This document shows positions 15,428 through 24,421 of a DNA stretch of 64,000 nucleotides, one piece after another; the first letter of the stretch is position 1, and the number at the start of each line of letters is the position of its first letter. This stretch comes from Pedobacter westerhofensis (lineage in GTDB: Bacteria > Bacteroidota > Bacteroidia > Sphingobacteriales > Sphingobacteriaceae), in contig NZ_FXTN01000010.1 in assembly GCF_900182595.1 (NCBI RefSeq), forward strand, positions 186,001 to 250,000. The letters are read 5' to 3'. The position numbers were made by a program, and so were the translations under genes. A model generated the notes under the pieces. It saw only the letters and a program-made list of their open reading frames with translations. It was not told where the DNA came from and searched no databases.

Positions 15428-18400
15428 CTACTTTATCCTTACCTGCAGCCGGATCACTGTTCCTGAACCCGGCTTACTATCGATAAATAGTTTGGCCTTC
15501 ATCTCTTCTGCACGCAGCCTGATATTATTCATTCCATTTCCGCCGAGTGATCCTGTTACATCAGCGCTGAAATCGGCATCTGATATAAAGCCGATCCCAT
15601 CATCTTTGACCTGCACCTCAATCATATCATTGATAACCTTTAAATCTACTTCCAGGTTTTTGCATTCTGCATGTTTGATCGCATTGTTAACGGCTTCCTT
15701 TAGCACCAGGTACAGGTTTTTCCGGATCCAGGTGGTGGCCACATTCTCCTGGCTTTTGGAATGATGTTTAAAGATGAAATTGATATCTTTCACTTTGCAG
15801 AGTGGCCTCGCGAAGTTTTCAATCCTTGAAATAATGCTGTTCAGATTATCATTTTTTGGATTGATGGCCCAAACAATATCTGCCATATCGTTAATCATTT
15901 CATTGGCCGTGCCACTGATGGTTTCCAGGATATTACTGAGCTGACTGGCTTTTTCCTGTCCCTGATAAATCCGGGCTACCTCACTGTACACAGAAATACT
16001 GCTCAGGGTGGAGCCAATCTGATCATGCAGGTCCTGCGCAATATCATTCCTGATGGCCTGCTGCTCCAGCAGGTTGTTTACACGGTACTGGTAAAAGAAG
16101 TAGGCTATGGCTGATACCAGGAAAATGATCAGCGCAGGAAACCACCAGGTAAGCCAGAAAGGAGGTGTAATGATGATGATGATAGACTTATAGTTTGATA
16201 ATTCATTGCCCCTCCAGTTGCTTGCCCTTACTTTGAAACGATACGTTCCGCCGGCCAGGTTGGAGTAGTTTGCAGCGTTGTGTTTGCCTATACGGATCCA
16301 GGATTTATCTGCCCCCTCCAGCATATAGGAATAAGATACATTGTCGCCCGTATATTCAGGAGCAGAAAACTCGATCGAAAAAAAATTCTGTGAGTAGTTG
16401 AGAATAATTTTTTTCTTATTGAGCCAGTGGCTGAAAGACTTGTTAAAGATTTTAAAATCTGTAAAAAAGACTTCAGGATTATGATTGATCCTGCGCACCC
16501 TGGCAGGATTAAAAGTGATAAAGTAGTTCACGCCTGCAGCATACAGGGTGTTCTGTCTGTCCTTATAGATATACCCGCGTAATCCTTCTGAACTTTTAAG
16601 AAAGGGCAGTTCATAGCTGGAATAGATTTTTGATGCTGCCTCATATTTATGGATATCACCGTTACAGATCATCCACAGGTTATGGCCGGCATCAGCCTGT
16701 ATACCTTCGATAAGGTTGCCTGATGCGTTGACATGGGTCATTTTACCGGTATTCCTGTTAAAATAGTTTAACCCGCCGCCGTAGGTGCTGATCCAGAAAT
16801 TTCCTTTTCCATTGTCCAGAATATCTGATACATGGTTACTGCTCAGTGAATATTTGTTTTTAATATCATTTGAAAAATACTGTATACGGAGCCCCTTGCT
16901 TTGCTGCCAGCTGCCAAGACCTGCCTTATAGGTAGCCATCCAGGTATTGCCCGCTTTATCAGCATATAACTTACTGATCAGGTTATCCCTGATATCAAAC
17001 CTGCCGATGATATTTTTGCTTTGATCAGCCCTTGATATCCACTTGTTGTCCTGCAGGTCATAGTAAGCCAGATAGTGCCCATAGGGCGATACCATCAGAA
17101 CGGGATGCCGGTCTATTGTGTCCCTTACAATAGAAACTATCCTGGAGCTGAATAATTTGCTCATTACAGGATCCTCATCCGTATGGGGAAGGGCTTCAAC
17201 GGTATTGGATGCGGTATGATATTTCAGCAGCGTGTAGTCTGTGCCGATATACAGGGTTTTATCCTGGTCTGTAAAAAATTTGGTAACGGCTAACTTTTGA
17301 TTTTTATACACTACCATCCTGTACTGATAATCAGTGCTGCCTGCCTCCTGTGTAAAAATGCCTTCATTAGTTCCTATCCATAACTTTTGCTGGTCATCCT
17401 TATAAAAATCGTAGATAACGATATTTTTCTTGTTTTCATTTGGCAGCCAGTGCTGTACAAAGGAAGAAAAAAGCGGATTGTATTTATTTAATCCGTTATC
17501 AGTGCCCACCCATACGATGCCATTCCGGTCTATGTAAACTACATTTGCATGGTCATTGGAGATGGTGCCTTCTGCAAAAGGGCGGTGCCTCAGCTGAGAT
17601 ACCTGTTGTGTTGAACGGTTATATACGGAGACCCCGGTATTTCTGCCTGCCATCCATACCTGGTTATCGTTATCCTCGGCAAAGGAAACCATTTCGTCGG
17701 CGGGGATGCCCGCTGGTGGTTCTTCAGGCTTAAGGCCGGGCTCCAGGCCGTTTGAGGCCGGATAACGGTATACCTTATTGTCCCATGAGCCCAGCCAGAA
17801 GGTATTGGTTTTATCCCTGAAAATTGCGGTGATGGAATTATGAGGCAGCCTGGCATATAAATCGGCATAGCGCATGTCTTCCCTGTACGCCAGCGTACGT
17901 GTATTTACTTTAAGCAATCCGCGGCCTTCTCTCCCAACCCAAAGAATATCGTGGTCGTCCAGCGCAAATGAACGTATAGACCTTGCCCCTTCCTCATTAA
18001 GCGGAGGATCAAATTTTTCTGTTTTTTTGTTAAACCGTATGGAACAGTTGCCACTGGTGGCCAGCCAGAGATAGCCCTGCCGGTCTTCAATTATTTTATT
18101 TATCCCATTTTCGGGAATGCTTTTTGGGTTATGGATATCATGCTTGTACTGTTTAAACTGCAATGAGGGAGCCTGCCGGTAGTCATACCTGGTGATTCCA
18201 CCATCCCTGGTGGCAATCCAGAGCACCCCGCTTCTGTCTTCAAAAAGGTCTGTAATGATATTCCCCGAAAGGCCAGAAGATCTGTTGGGCTCACTATGGA
18301 ATACGGTGAAATACCTTCCGTCATAACGGTTCAACCCATCCTCTGTACCAAACCACATAAAACCACGCTTGTCCTGCAGGATACAGTTTATTTTTTTATG

Positions 18401-18505
18401 CGACAATCCCTTATCTGTTCCTATTCTTGTGAAATATGGATCAAATTTTTGTGCCAGTGCGCTATTACACAAGAGAATGCCAATTAAAAGTAATCTTATA
18501 CACAT
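15428..18505 (-). CDS. Two-component sensor kinase with periplasmic beta-propeller (HisKA_3 type)
   Basis: 1025 residues: signal sequence, then two seven-bladed Reg_prop propellers (repeats such as GFMWFGTEDGLNRYDG, GYLWLATSGN, GIVWVGTDNGLNKYNP, NFWISTYGGGLNYFN), a Y_Y_Y domain (about 680-760; YSYMLEGADKSW), one membrane helix (WFPALIIFLVSAIAYFFY) and a HisKA_3/HATPase kinase core (H-box DIAQDLHDQIGSTLSSI; N-box LKEAVNNAIKHA; G-boxes DDGIGF and GNGMNNIRLRA). Such sensors usually detect glycan pieces in the periplasm and control neighbouring glycan-use genes; the fucosidase/CE12 genes are the nearest candidates. Its own regulator, just downstream, has lost its DNA-binding part. Confidence 0.92.
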   Translation of the reverse strand: MCIRLLLIGILLCNSALAQKFDPYFTRIGTDKGLSHKKINCILQDKRGFMWFGTEDGLNRYDGRYFTVFHSEPNRSSGLSGNIITDLFEDRSGVLWIATRDGGITRYDYRQAPSLQFKQYKHDIHNPKSIPENGINKIIEDRQGYLWLATSGNCSIRFNKKTEKFDPPLNEEGARSIRSFALDDHDILWVGREGRGLLKVNTRTLAYREDMRYADLYARLPHNSITAIFRDKTNTFWLGSWDNKVYRYPASNGLEPGLKPEEPPAGIPADEMVSFAEDNDNQVWMAGRNTGVSVYNRSTQQVSQLRHRPFAEGTISNDHANVVYIDRNGIVWVGTDNGLNKYNPLFSSFVQHWLPNENKKNIVIYDFYKDDQQKLWIGTNEGIFTQEAGSTDYQYRMVVYKNQKLAVTKFFTDQDKTLYIGTDYTLLKYHTASNTVEALPHTDEDPVMSKLFSSRIVSIVRDTIDRHPVLMVSPYGHYLAYYDLQDNKWISRADQSKNIIGRFDIRDNLISKLYADKAGNTWMATYKAGLGSWQQSKGLRIQYFSNDIKNKYSLSSNHVSDILDNGKGNFWISTYGGGLNYFNRNTGKMTHVNASGNLIEGIQADAGHNLWMICNGDIHKYEAASKIYSSYELPFLKSSEGLRGYIYKDRQNTLYAAGVNYFITFNPARVRRINHNPEVFFTDFKIFNKSFSHWLNKKKIILNYSQNFFSIEFSAPEYTGDNVSYSYMLEGADKSWIRIGKHNAANYSNLAGGTYRFKVRASNWRGNELSNYKSIIIIITPPFWLTWWFPALIIFLVSAIAYFFYQYRVNNLLEQQAIRNDIAQDLHDQIGSTLSSISVYSEVARIYQGQEKASQLSNILETISGTANEMINDMADIVWAINPKNDNLNSIISRIENFARPLCKVKDINFIFKHHSKSQENVATTWIRKNLYLVLKEAVNNAIKHAECKNLEVDLKVINDMIEVQVKDDGIGFISDADFSADVTGSLGGNGMNNIRLRAEEMKAKLFIDSKPGSGTVIRLQVRIK

Positions 18506-18610
18506 GGTAGATGTAGGTGCTGATTATCTGTAGAATTGAAGATCCCATGCTGTATACAGGAAAATAAGCATGGGACCTCTAATAAGAGCGGGAAAAATAG
18601 AGAAGAATTT

Positions 18611-18643
18611 AAAACAAAAATATCCCCATTATAGGGGATATTT
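18611..18643 (-). terminator. Intrinsic terminator of the GDPD gene
   Basis: On the minus strand the perfect 10-bp stem AAATATCCCC/GGGGATATTT (18618-18627, 18634-18643) with a 6-base loop is followed by a T-rich tail (TTGTTTT). It lies about 42 bases beyond the stop of the glycerophosphodiester phosphodiesterase gene. Confidence 0.75.
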
Positions 18644-18650
18644 CATCAGC

Positions 18651-18680
18651 ATGTATGTATGTATGTATGCGTGTATGTAT
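18651..18680. repeat. ATGT tetranucleotide microsatellite
   Basis: ATGTATGTATGTATGTATGC followed by GTGTATGTAT: about seven ATGT units with one interruption, lying between the GDPD stop codon (18685-18687) and its terminator. It is non-coding as read here. Confidence 0.85.
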
Positions 18681-18684
18681 TGCT

Positions 18685-19671
18685 CTATTTTGTTTGGTAA
18701 CTTCCGTACAGTTTAACCAGCCTGTCGGGATAGTTGGTGATGATACCGTCCACGCCCAGCGCAGCCAGCGCCTCCATGTCTTTTACTTCATCAACCGTCC
18801 AGGGGAGGATCTGCATTTTCATTGCATGAACTTTTGCGACCATTTCTTTATCCACTGAGGTATAATAAGGACTGTAAATATCGGGTGTAAAGCCAAGCTT
18901 TTGCAGATCTGCATCCACACCACCTTTGCCGTAAGCCAGTATGGCCTGTTTAACTTTTTTCAAACCGGCAGAATCAAGTCCCTGTTTACTCAGCTCTGAG
19001 CTGAGGTCCATCTTTCCGAAAGCCAGCAGTGAAAGCCTGATCTTTGGTTCGGTTTTGTGCAGGATCTGAAGTGTCCTCACATCAAACGACTGGATCGTAA
19101 GGCGCTTGCCAAGGTTTTTTGTACGCAGTACGTCCATCATTGTGCTGACAAACACATCCGGTTTGGGATTGTAGACGCCATCGCCTGCCGGGGAGATCTT
19201 GGTCTCTATATTATAGTAAACAGGTTTTAATCTGTTCTTTTTTACATAAGCCTCAACACTGTCTATCAGATCGCTAAGCAGGGGTTTATAGGTTTTCATT
19301 TTCGCCTGACCGGGAAAATGAGGGTGCGGCTTGCTCCCCGCGTCAAAGCGGCTGATGCTGTCGTAAGTCATCTTGTACAGCGCCATACCCATCTGCTCTT
19401 CTTTTGAAATATCAGAGCCATCCGGTTTGCGCATAAAATCAGATGCCATGTAAGCATCGTGCGAAACCACAACTTTGCCATCGCTGGAAATTACCACATC
19501 AAGTTCCAAAGTTTTAACCCCTGTCTTCACGCCGTTGAGCATGGAAGCAATTGTATTTTCGGGCATTAAGCCCATACCGCCACGATGCCCCTGAACATCT
19601 AATTTCTGTTGTGCAAAGGTGGTTGTGGCTAACAGGATTCCTGCGCTTAGTGTAATGAATAGTTTTTTCAT
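18685..19671 (-). CDS. Secreted glycerophosphodiester phosphodiesterase
   Basis: 328 residues from the ATG at 19671, which begins a clean signal peptide (MKKLFITLSAGILLATTTFA). An upstream in-frame start at 19746 would add 25 cysteine-containing residues before the leader and is unlikely. GDPD motifs: GHRGG at 28-32 with ENT after it, LELDVVISSDGKVVVSHD (metal-binding Glu/Asp and His), and the late TVDEVKDMEALAALGVDGII. It cleaves glycerophosphodiesters to glycerol 3-phosphate and an alcohol in the periplasm. Confidence 0.92.
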   Translation of the reverse strand: MKKLFITLSAGILLATTTFAQQKLDVQGHRGGMGLMPENTIASMLNGVKTGVKTLELDVVISSDGKVVVSHDAYMASDFMRKPDGSDISKEEQMGMALYKMTYDSISRFDAGSKPHPHFPGQAKMKTYKPLLSDLIDSVEAYVKKNRLKPVYYNIETKISPAGDGVYNPKPDVFVSTMMDVLRTKNLGKRLTIQSFDVRTLQILHKTEPKIRLSLLAFGKMDLSSELSKQGLDSAGLKKVKQAILAYGKGGVDADLQKLGFTPDIYSPYYTSVDKEMVAKVHAMKMQILPWTVDEVKDMEALAALGVDGIITNYPDRLVKLYGSYQTK

Positions 19672-19780
19672 AATCACTAAACTACTGTCATCAGATTTGA
19701 TACAGGTTAAGCAAATATTAATTTTTTGGCTCTTGTGGCATAACAATTGAATAAATGGTTTAGCTACCAGCTTTTAGCCC

Positions 19781-20224
19781 ATGTTCAAGAACTATCCGAT
19801 CAATAAATTACATGCCGGTCATTATCCCGAAATCTTAAAAGTCTGGGAATCTTCTGTAAGGGCCACACATGATTTTCTGGATGAAGCTGACATACAGATT
19901 TACAAAGCCATGATCAGTGGGCGCTATCTTAATGAGCTCCGGCTATTTGGCGTACAACAGGATGGCCGTTTGCTTGGATTTATTGGAGTGAGCAATACCT
20001 CGATAGGACTGCTCTTTGTTTTGCCCGAAACCCGGGGAATGGGCATAGGGCTTGCACTGGTAAATTTCGTTTACCAGCATTTGCATATCACAGAAGTGGA
20101 TGTGAACGAGCAAAATGTACAGGCATATGATTTTTACAGGCACCTGGGTTTTGAAGTAACCGAACGCTTCGCGACGGACGCCATCGGCAAACCGTTTCCG
20201 GTTCTTTCCATGAAATTAGCCTGA
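19781..20224 (+). CDS. GNAT-family N-acetyltransferase
   Basis: 147 residues. The acetyl-CoA binding loop is visible as LFVLPETRGMGIGLALVNF (R/Q-x-x-G-x-G/A type), followed by DVNEQNVQAYDFYRHLGFEVTER, the standard GNAT motif B. Cytoplasmic; the substrate is unknown. The N-terminal WESSVRATHDFL is typical of the YjaB-like group. It converges with the glutaminyl cyclase gene, with 9 bases between stops. Confidence 0.88.
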   Translation: MFKNYPINKLHAGHYPEILKVWESSVRATHDFLDEADIQIYKAMISGRYLNELRLFGVQQDGRLLGFIGVSNTSIGLLFVLPETRGMGIGLALVNFVYQHLHITEVDVNEQNVQAYDFYRHLGFEVTERFATDAIGKPFPVLSMKLA

Positions 20225-20233
20225 CCTGAACGC

Positions 20234-21055
20234 TTAGTCCAGTTTTAATTTAAAGATGAGCGGCCAGTTTTTCCCGGTTACATATAAGAGCTGATTGGTT
20301 TTATCCCATGCAATTCCGTTGAGCACGCTGTCATCCGATAATGGTGTATAATCCGGTGCATACTGTGAAAGCAGGCCGAAACAATCAATCGTGCCAACAA
20401 CATGTCCTGTTGCGGCATCTACTTTCAGAATCTTTGTGGTCTGCCATTTATTTACATAGATAAACCCATTTACAAATTCAAGTTCATTGAGATTATCTAC
20501 TGTACCCAGATTATCTGTTACCTGGATCTGACCGACTACAGCGAAGGAAACAGGGTCCAATTTATAGATGATCGAACTGCCCACACTTACATAAAGGTTT
20601 TTACCGTCATTGGTCATTCCCCAGCCTTCATAAGGCCATTTAAAAGTGCCAGTGCTTTTGGAAAGGTCATTTAAATTATAAACATAAGCCACATGATTTT
20701 GGTAAGTAAGCTGAAAGAGCTGATTTTTCAGAATAGATATCCCTTCCCCGTACATTGTTTTATCTTTCAAAGGAAATTTCTTTTGAACCTTGCCCGTGGC
20801 AGTATCTGCAATAGAGATAAACGAATTTTCAAGTGTACCGGTACCCTCATACAGCTGATTGCCATTAAGCTCAAACCCTTCGGTATATGCTGCAGTATCA
20901 TGTGGAATGGTACCAGTTACTTTGTAGCTTAATATTTGAGGGACGCTACTACTGTCAGCCGTTACTGCTGCAGTTTCGGTATCTGATCTTTTATTCTGAC
21001 AGGAAACAAGGACAACCGCAGCCATCCATACTAATGAACTAAACTTTTTATACAT
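20234..21055 (-). CDS. Glutaminyl-peptide cyclotransferase, lipoprotein
   Basis: 273 residues with a lipobox leader (VLVSC, Cys about 19). It has the five-bladed propeller of plant/bacterial-type glutamine cyclotransferase: TAAYTEGFELNGNQLYEGTG, MYGEGISILKNQLFQLTYQN, GWGMTNDGKNLYVSVG, NELEFVNGFIYVNKWQT and VLNGIAWDKTNQLLYVTGK. It converts N-terminal glutamine to pyroglutamate on secreted peptides or proteins. It stands alone, with its stop close to the convergent GNAT gene. Confidence 0.9.
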   Translation of the reverse strand: MYKKFSSLVWMAAVVLVSCQNKRSDTETAAVTADSSSVPQILSYKVTGTIPHDTAAYTEGFELNGNQLYEGTGTLENSFISIADTATGKVQKKFPLKDKTMYGEGISILKNQLFQLTYQNHVAYVYNLNDLSKSTGTFKWPYEGWGMTNDGKNLYVSVGSSIIYKLDPVSFAVVGQIQVTDNLGTVDNLNELEFVNGFIYVNKWQTTKILKVDAATGHVVGTIDCFGLLSQYAPDYTPLSDDSVLNGIAWDKTNQLLYVTGKNWPLIFKLKLD

Positions 21056-21102
21056 TATATGCTGTTTTCAACAGGTACTAACCTGCCGGAAATATATTAA
21101 TA

Positions 21103-22602
21103 TTATCTGATATTGTTGACCAGGGGCAGGGAGAAACAAAATGTAGATCCTGAGTTTTCTTCACTGTCTACCCATATTCTACCGCCTTCCTGCCTGATAA
21201 TCTCAGCAGAAATAAACAATCCCAGTCCCATACCCTGGTAGGAATAAGCCTCGGCCGTGCTCACGCGGTAAAACTGGTCGAACACACGTTCAATATTATC
21301 CTTACTGATCCCTATCCCAAAATCCTGCACACAGAAAACTACATCTGTGTTACGCTGGGCAGTGGTGATGATGATCCTGTCCCTGTCTGGTGAATACTTG
21401 ATTGCGTTTGAAATCAGGTTATTCATTACCTGGCTGATGCGCATCTTATCACAAAAGATATTGCCCATGAAAGCCAGGTTTGTCTCGATCACATGGCCAC
21501 TCTCCAGGTAGTTGATGTCCCCGATATTATCAGTTACGATTTCATTAAAAGAATGGTAGTCGCGCTTGAAATCCAGCCTGTCATTGCTGATCTTGCTGAC
21601 ATCCAGCAAATCTTCAAGCAGGGTAGTAAGCCTGTTTACCTGCCCGGTTAAACGTGTCATCATATCTGCCTTTTGAACGTCTCCCTCCTTTTTGAGCATT
21701 CTCTCCAGCAATTGTGCATAAGCCTTGATGCTGGTTACAGGAGTTTTTAATTCATGACTGGCGATACTGAGAAAACTATCTTTCTGATATTGCAGTTTGC
21801 GCTGGGCCTCAATACCAGCTGTTTCTTTGGTAATATCTGTTACAATACCCGCAAACTGCTGTATCGTTTTAATGTCCTGATACAAAGCTTTCCCTGTGAA
21901 GTGTATCCATCTGAGGGCAGAATCGGGGGCAATAACCCTGAAACGCACATCGCAGGTTCCCTCAGCGTCACTGTGAAATGAATTGATAAATACATTATAA
22001 ACGTTTCTCACATCATCAGGATGAACATTTTTCAGTGTATGTTCAAATGAAAAATCTTCGTCGTCATCCAGGCCAAATAACTTTTTCCCCAGGGTGTCCA
22101 GAACCAGGCAGTCTTTTTCCATATCAAAGTTCCAGGTGCCAATACTGGCAGACTGCAGCGAAAAATTCAGCCTTTCCTCGGATTCCGAAATCTTCTGTTT
22201 GGCAAGCACCAGTTCCGTAACATCCGTAGCGGAGTGTATGACACCTTCTATATCGCCATTCAAATCCCGTAAAGCCCGGTAGGTGAAATCAAAATAAAAG
22301 GTTTTCAGTGTACCATCAACTTCAATAGCTGCAGCAGCAGCTTTCGCTGAACATGTTTCACCAGTACGAAACACATCCCTGAGCAAAGTGATAAAAGGCT
22401 GGCCATCCAGCTCAGGCACAGCCTGAGTGAGTGTTTTACCAATCACAGAACTGTCTTTGGCCCAAAAACCGATCATGGCTTTATTGGCCATTACAATTTC
22501 CATTTCAGGCCCTCTGTAGATCGCTGTAGCACCAGGGATATTTTCGAACAGTATCCTGTATCTCTCCTCTGCTTCCCTGAGTTCTGCCCGAATTTTTTCC
22601 AT
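21103..22602 (-). CDS. Soluble PAS-domain sensor histidine kinase
   Basis: 499 residues with no membrane segment. An N-terminal PAS domain (about 12-130; YRILFENIPGATAIY), a second PAS/PAC domain (about 145-262; ERLNFSLQSASIGTWNFDME), then HisKA with the phosphorylated His in SIASHELKTPVTSIKAY, and an HATPase domain (NNLISNAIKYSP, DFGIGISKD, GMGLGLFISAEI). It lacks a receiver domain and no response regulator gene is adjacent, so it is an orphan kinase. The PAS domains suggest an internal signal such as redox or light; none can be named. Confidence 0.92.
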   Translation of the reverse strand: MEKIRAELREAEERYRILFENIPGATAIYRGPEMEIVMANKAMIGFWAKDSSVIGKTLTQAVPELDGQPFITLLRDVFRTGETCSAKAAAAAIEVDGTLKTFYFDFTYRALRDLNGDIEGVIHSATDVTELVLAKQKISESEERLNFSLQSASIGTWNFDMEKDCLVLDTLGKKLFGLDDDEDFSFEHTLKNVHPDDVRNVYNVFINSFHSDAEGTCDVRFRVIAPDSALRWIHFTGKALYQDIKTIQQFAGIVTDITKETAGIEAQRKLQYQKDSFLSIASHELKTPVTSIKAYAQLLERMLKKEGDVQKADMMTRLTGQVNRLTTLLEDLLDVSKISNDRLDFKRDYHSFNEIVTDNIGDINYLESGHVIETNLAFMGNIFCDKMRISQVMNNLISNAIKYSPDRDRIIITTAQRNTDVVFCVQDFGIGISKDNIERVFDQFYRVSTAEAYSYQGMGLGLFISAEIIRQEGGRIWVDSEENSGSTFCFSLPLVNNIR

Positions 22603-22699
22603 AAAATGATAACAAGATTAACAGAGGGTAATTTGATTATTTGTAAAGTTTTAGAGCGGTAAGCTGCAGCTAAAATGCTTAGGCTGTAACAGAAATCTA

Positions 22700-22990
22700 T
22701 CAGATATTCTTTGGATTATATGCGCCGTTCTCCCTGTCATTGTTATAATTGAGGGCATCATTGCCTTTTTCATTGTCTGCTACCGGCTTCTTGCTTTCCG
22801 GAGATTCGTTTGGTTCTGGAGATTCGTTTGGTTCTGGAGATTCATCTTCTTCAGGAGAATCATAGGTGGTGTCAAAACCCGGATCTATGCTTGGGTTTTC
22901 AAATTCAACTTCTTCCTGCTCCTTCGGAATAGATGGGATGTCTTGTTTTTCTGGCTGGTCCTTTCCAGGATATTCAGTTTTATCTTCCAT
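22700..22990 (-). CDS. Small acidic disordered protein with PNESPE repeats
   Basis: 96 residues, very rich in Glu, Pro, Asp, Asn and Ser, with no hydrophobic core or leader. The centre has SPEPNESPEPNESPE, encoded by an 18-bp tandem repeat (22800-22843). It is predicted to be intrinsically disordered and cytoplasmic. No known family is recognised. It resembles in style two other small acidic proteins in this window (at 35.0 and 39.3 kb). Coding status is supported by a clean ATG and the biased composition only. Confidence 0.6.
   Translation of the reverse strand: MEDKTEYPGKDQPEKQDIPSIPKEQEEVEFENPSIDPGFDTTYDSPEEDESPEPNESPEPNESPESKKPVADNEKGNDALNYNNDRENGAYNPKNI
22800..22843. repeat. 18-bp tandem repeat inside the acidic gene
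   Basis: The unit GGAGATTCGTTTGGTTCT occurs at 22800-22817 and 22818-22835, then partly at 22836-22843. The copies are identical. The period is a multiple of three, so copy-number change keeps the frame. Confidence 0.9.
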
Positions 22991-23135
22991 GTCTTTAATA
23001 TTTTTTTCTGTAGGTAAATTGTATCACGGAGATAACAAACTTTATATATATTGGTTTTCAGGAATGTGCAATGAACATACAATTTGTAAGAATGAATTTG
23101 TAAATTACAGATGCTAATTAAATAATACTAACCAA

Positions 23136-23609
23136 ATGAAACCAATCACTGCAATCCTTACCTTCGCTGTTATTCTTCTATCCCTTAACCGCTCTGCTGC
23201 ACAAACAGCTTCAAATCAACCGGGAGCCACGCTAAACCATATTGCGGTATATGTCTCTGACCTGAATAGAAGTGCCGCCTTTTATGAAACGCTTTTGAAT
23301 CTTCAAAAAATAGAAGAGCCTTTTAAGGACGGCAGGCACGTATGGTTTTCTTTGGGCGCAGCCGGACAGATGCACCTGATCAGCGGTGCAAAATCTGGTG
23401 TCAAATATGATAAAAACGAGCACCTGTGTTTTAGTGTGGCTTCTATTACAGATTTCATAGCAAAACTTGATCAGCAGAAGCTGAGCTATATCAACTGGGA
23501 AGGAACTGCAAAAGCACCAACCATCAGGGTTGATGGGGTTAAACAGATCTATTTCCAGGATCCCGACGGGCACTGGCTGGAAGTAAACGACCAGAAAAAA
23601 TTTCAGTAA
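23136..23609 (+). CDS. Secreted VOC-family (glyoxalase/dioxygenase-like) protein
   Basis: 157 residues: signal peptide (cleaved near SAAQT) followed by a single vicinal-oxygen-chelate domain. LNHIAVYVSDLNRSAAFYETLL provides the first metal-ligand His, EHLCFSV the second, and QIYFQDPDGHWLEVN the closing Glu. This is a glyoxalase I/bleomycin-resistance fold, unusual in being exported. The substrate is unknown. A strong terminator follows at 23623-23680. Confidence 0.85.
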   Translation: MKPITAILTFAVILLSLNRSAAQTASNQPGATLNHIAVYVSDLNRSAAFYETLLNLQKIEEPFKDGRHVWFSLGAAGQMHLISGAKSGVKYDKNEHLCFSVASITDFIAKLDQQKLSYINWEGTAKAPTIRVDGVKQIYFQDPDGHWLEVNDQKKFQ

Positions 23610-23622
23610 ATCAAAGATAGTG

Positions 23623-23692
23623 TATCACAATGCAATGCCTCAAAAAGCTACACACTTTACAGAGGCATTGTACCGTGATATTTTCTCTTTTT
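23623..23692 (+). terminator. Intrinsic terminator of the VOC gene
   Basis: TATCAC-4 bases-CAATGCCTC (23623-23641) pairs with GAGGCATTG-4 bases-GTGATA (23662-23680), making a long stem with one symmetric internal loop, followed by TTTTCTCTTTTT. It begins 14 bases after the stop. Confidence 0.85.
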
Positions 23693-23808
23693 CGTCGCCT
23701 GAATAAAACCTTGCAGGAAGATTTTCAGATATTCAGTTTTCGGATATTCAATTTCAGAGGCTCCGTCAGAATGATAAGACAATTTCATCCGGTCATTCCT
23801 GCAATGTT

Positions 23809-23837
23809 ATTGCAATTAGTAAATATATAATTGCAAT
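23809..23837. repeat. 10-bp inverted repeat ATTGCAATTA
   Basis: ATTGCAATTA (23809-23818) and TAATTGCAAT (23828-23837) are perfect inverted copies with a 9-base spacer, 18 bases beyond the stop of the minus-strand gene at 23855. A further GCAAT/ATTGC pair overlaps at 23801-23813. With no T-run it may be a weak terminator or mRNA-stabilising stem. Confidence 0.5.
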
Positions 23838-23854
23838 GAATATATGCAGCAGCG

Positions 23855-24421
23855 CTATCTGATGGCTACAATTGTAAAGTTGATGCCCACTGGATTATTC
23901 TTCATCTGACAGATCAGCGGGAAATCCGGATCATTTAAGATCCATAGCTCGCCATGTTCTTCTACACCGGTTACATGTAATACGTCCGTTTCATGGTCGC
24001 CCACTTTAAATGGAGGCAGCTTTTTGTCATCCTGTAATACATAAGTGGTATTGTTGTAAACAAACTTTTTATCTTTCTTTAACAACCTGAATGCAGCTTT
24101 GGAGATCACTGCAAAAGTTTCATCAGGTGCCAGCCGCAATACGGCAGATGGTGTAGGCTGTATAAAATTAAGCTTGTTGCCGTTTTCAAATCCTTCTTTA
24201 GAAACCAGGTAACTGCCAAAAGCCATGCCCCTCAGGTTCCAGTCCAGCAGCACACTATCGGTAACAGATCTGACGGTCATCCCAATGCCAACAGTTTGTC
24301 CGTATAAGAAGAACTTGTAATCCAGCTGGGTACCCTGTTTAATGGCAACAGGGTTTTGCTGAGCAAATGCAGAACTGAACATCAGGCTCAGCATTAATAG
24401 ATATGTTATTTTCCTGATCAT
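23855..24421 (-). CDS. Small secreted protein of the GH92 locus, unknown function
   Basis: 188 residues with a signal peptide ending SSAFAQ (about residue 20). The rest is a predicted all-beta domain (LDYKFFLYGQTVGIGMTV, VLLDWNLRGMAFGSY, ELWILNDPDFPLICQMKN), similar in feel to DUF3108-like lipocalin-shaped proteins, but no family is assigned with confidence. Its ATG overlaps the GH92 stop in an ATGA arrangement (24418-24421), so translation is probably coupled and it belongs to the same operon. Confidence 0.7.
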   Translation of the reverse strand: MIRKITYLLMLSLMFSSAFAQQNPVAIKQGTQLDYKFFLYGQTVGIGMTVRSVTDSVLLDWNLRGMAFGSYLVSKEGFENGNKLNFIQPTPSAVLRLAPDETFAVISKAAFRLLKKDKKFVYNNTTYVLQDDKKLPPFKVGDHETDVLHVTGVEEHGELWILNDPDFPLICQMKNNPVGINFTIVAIR

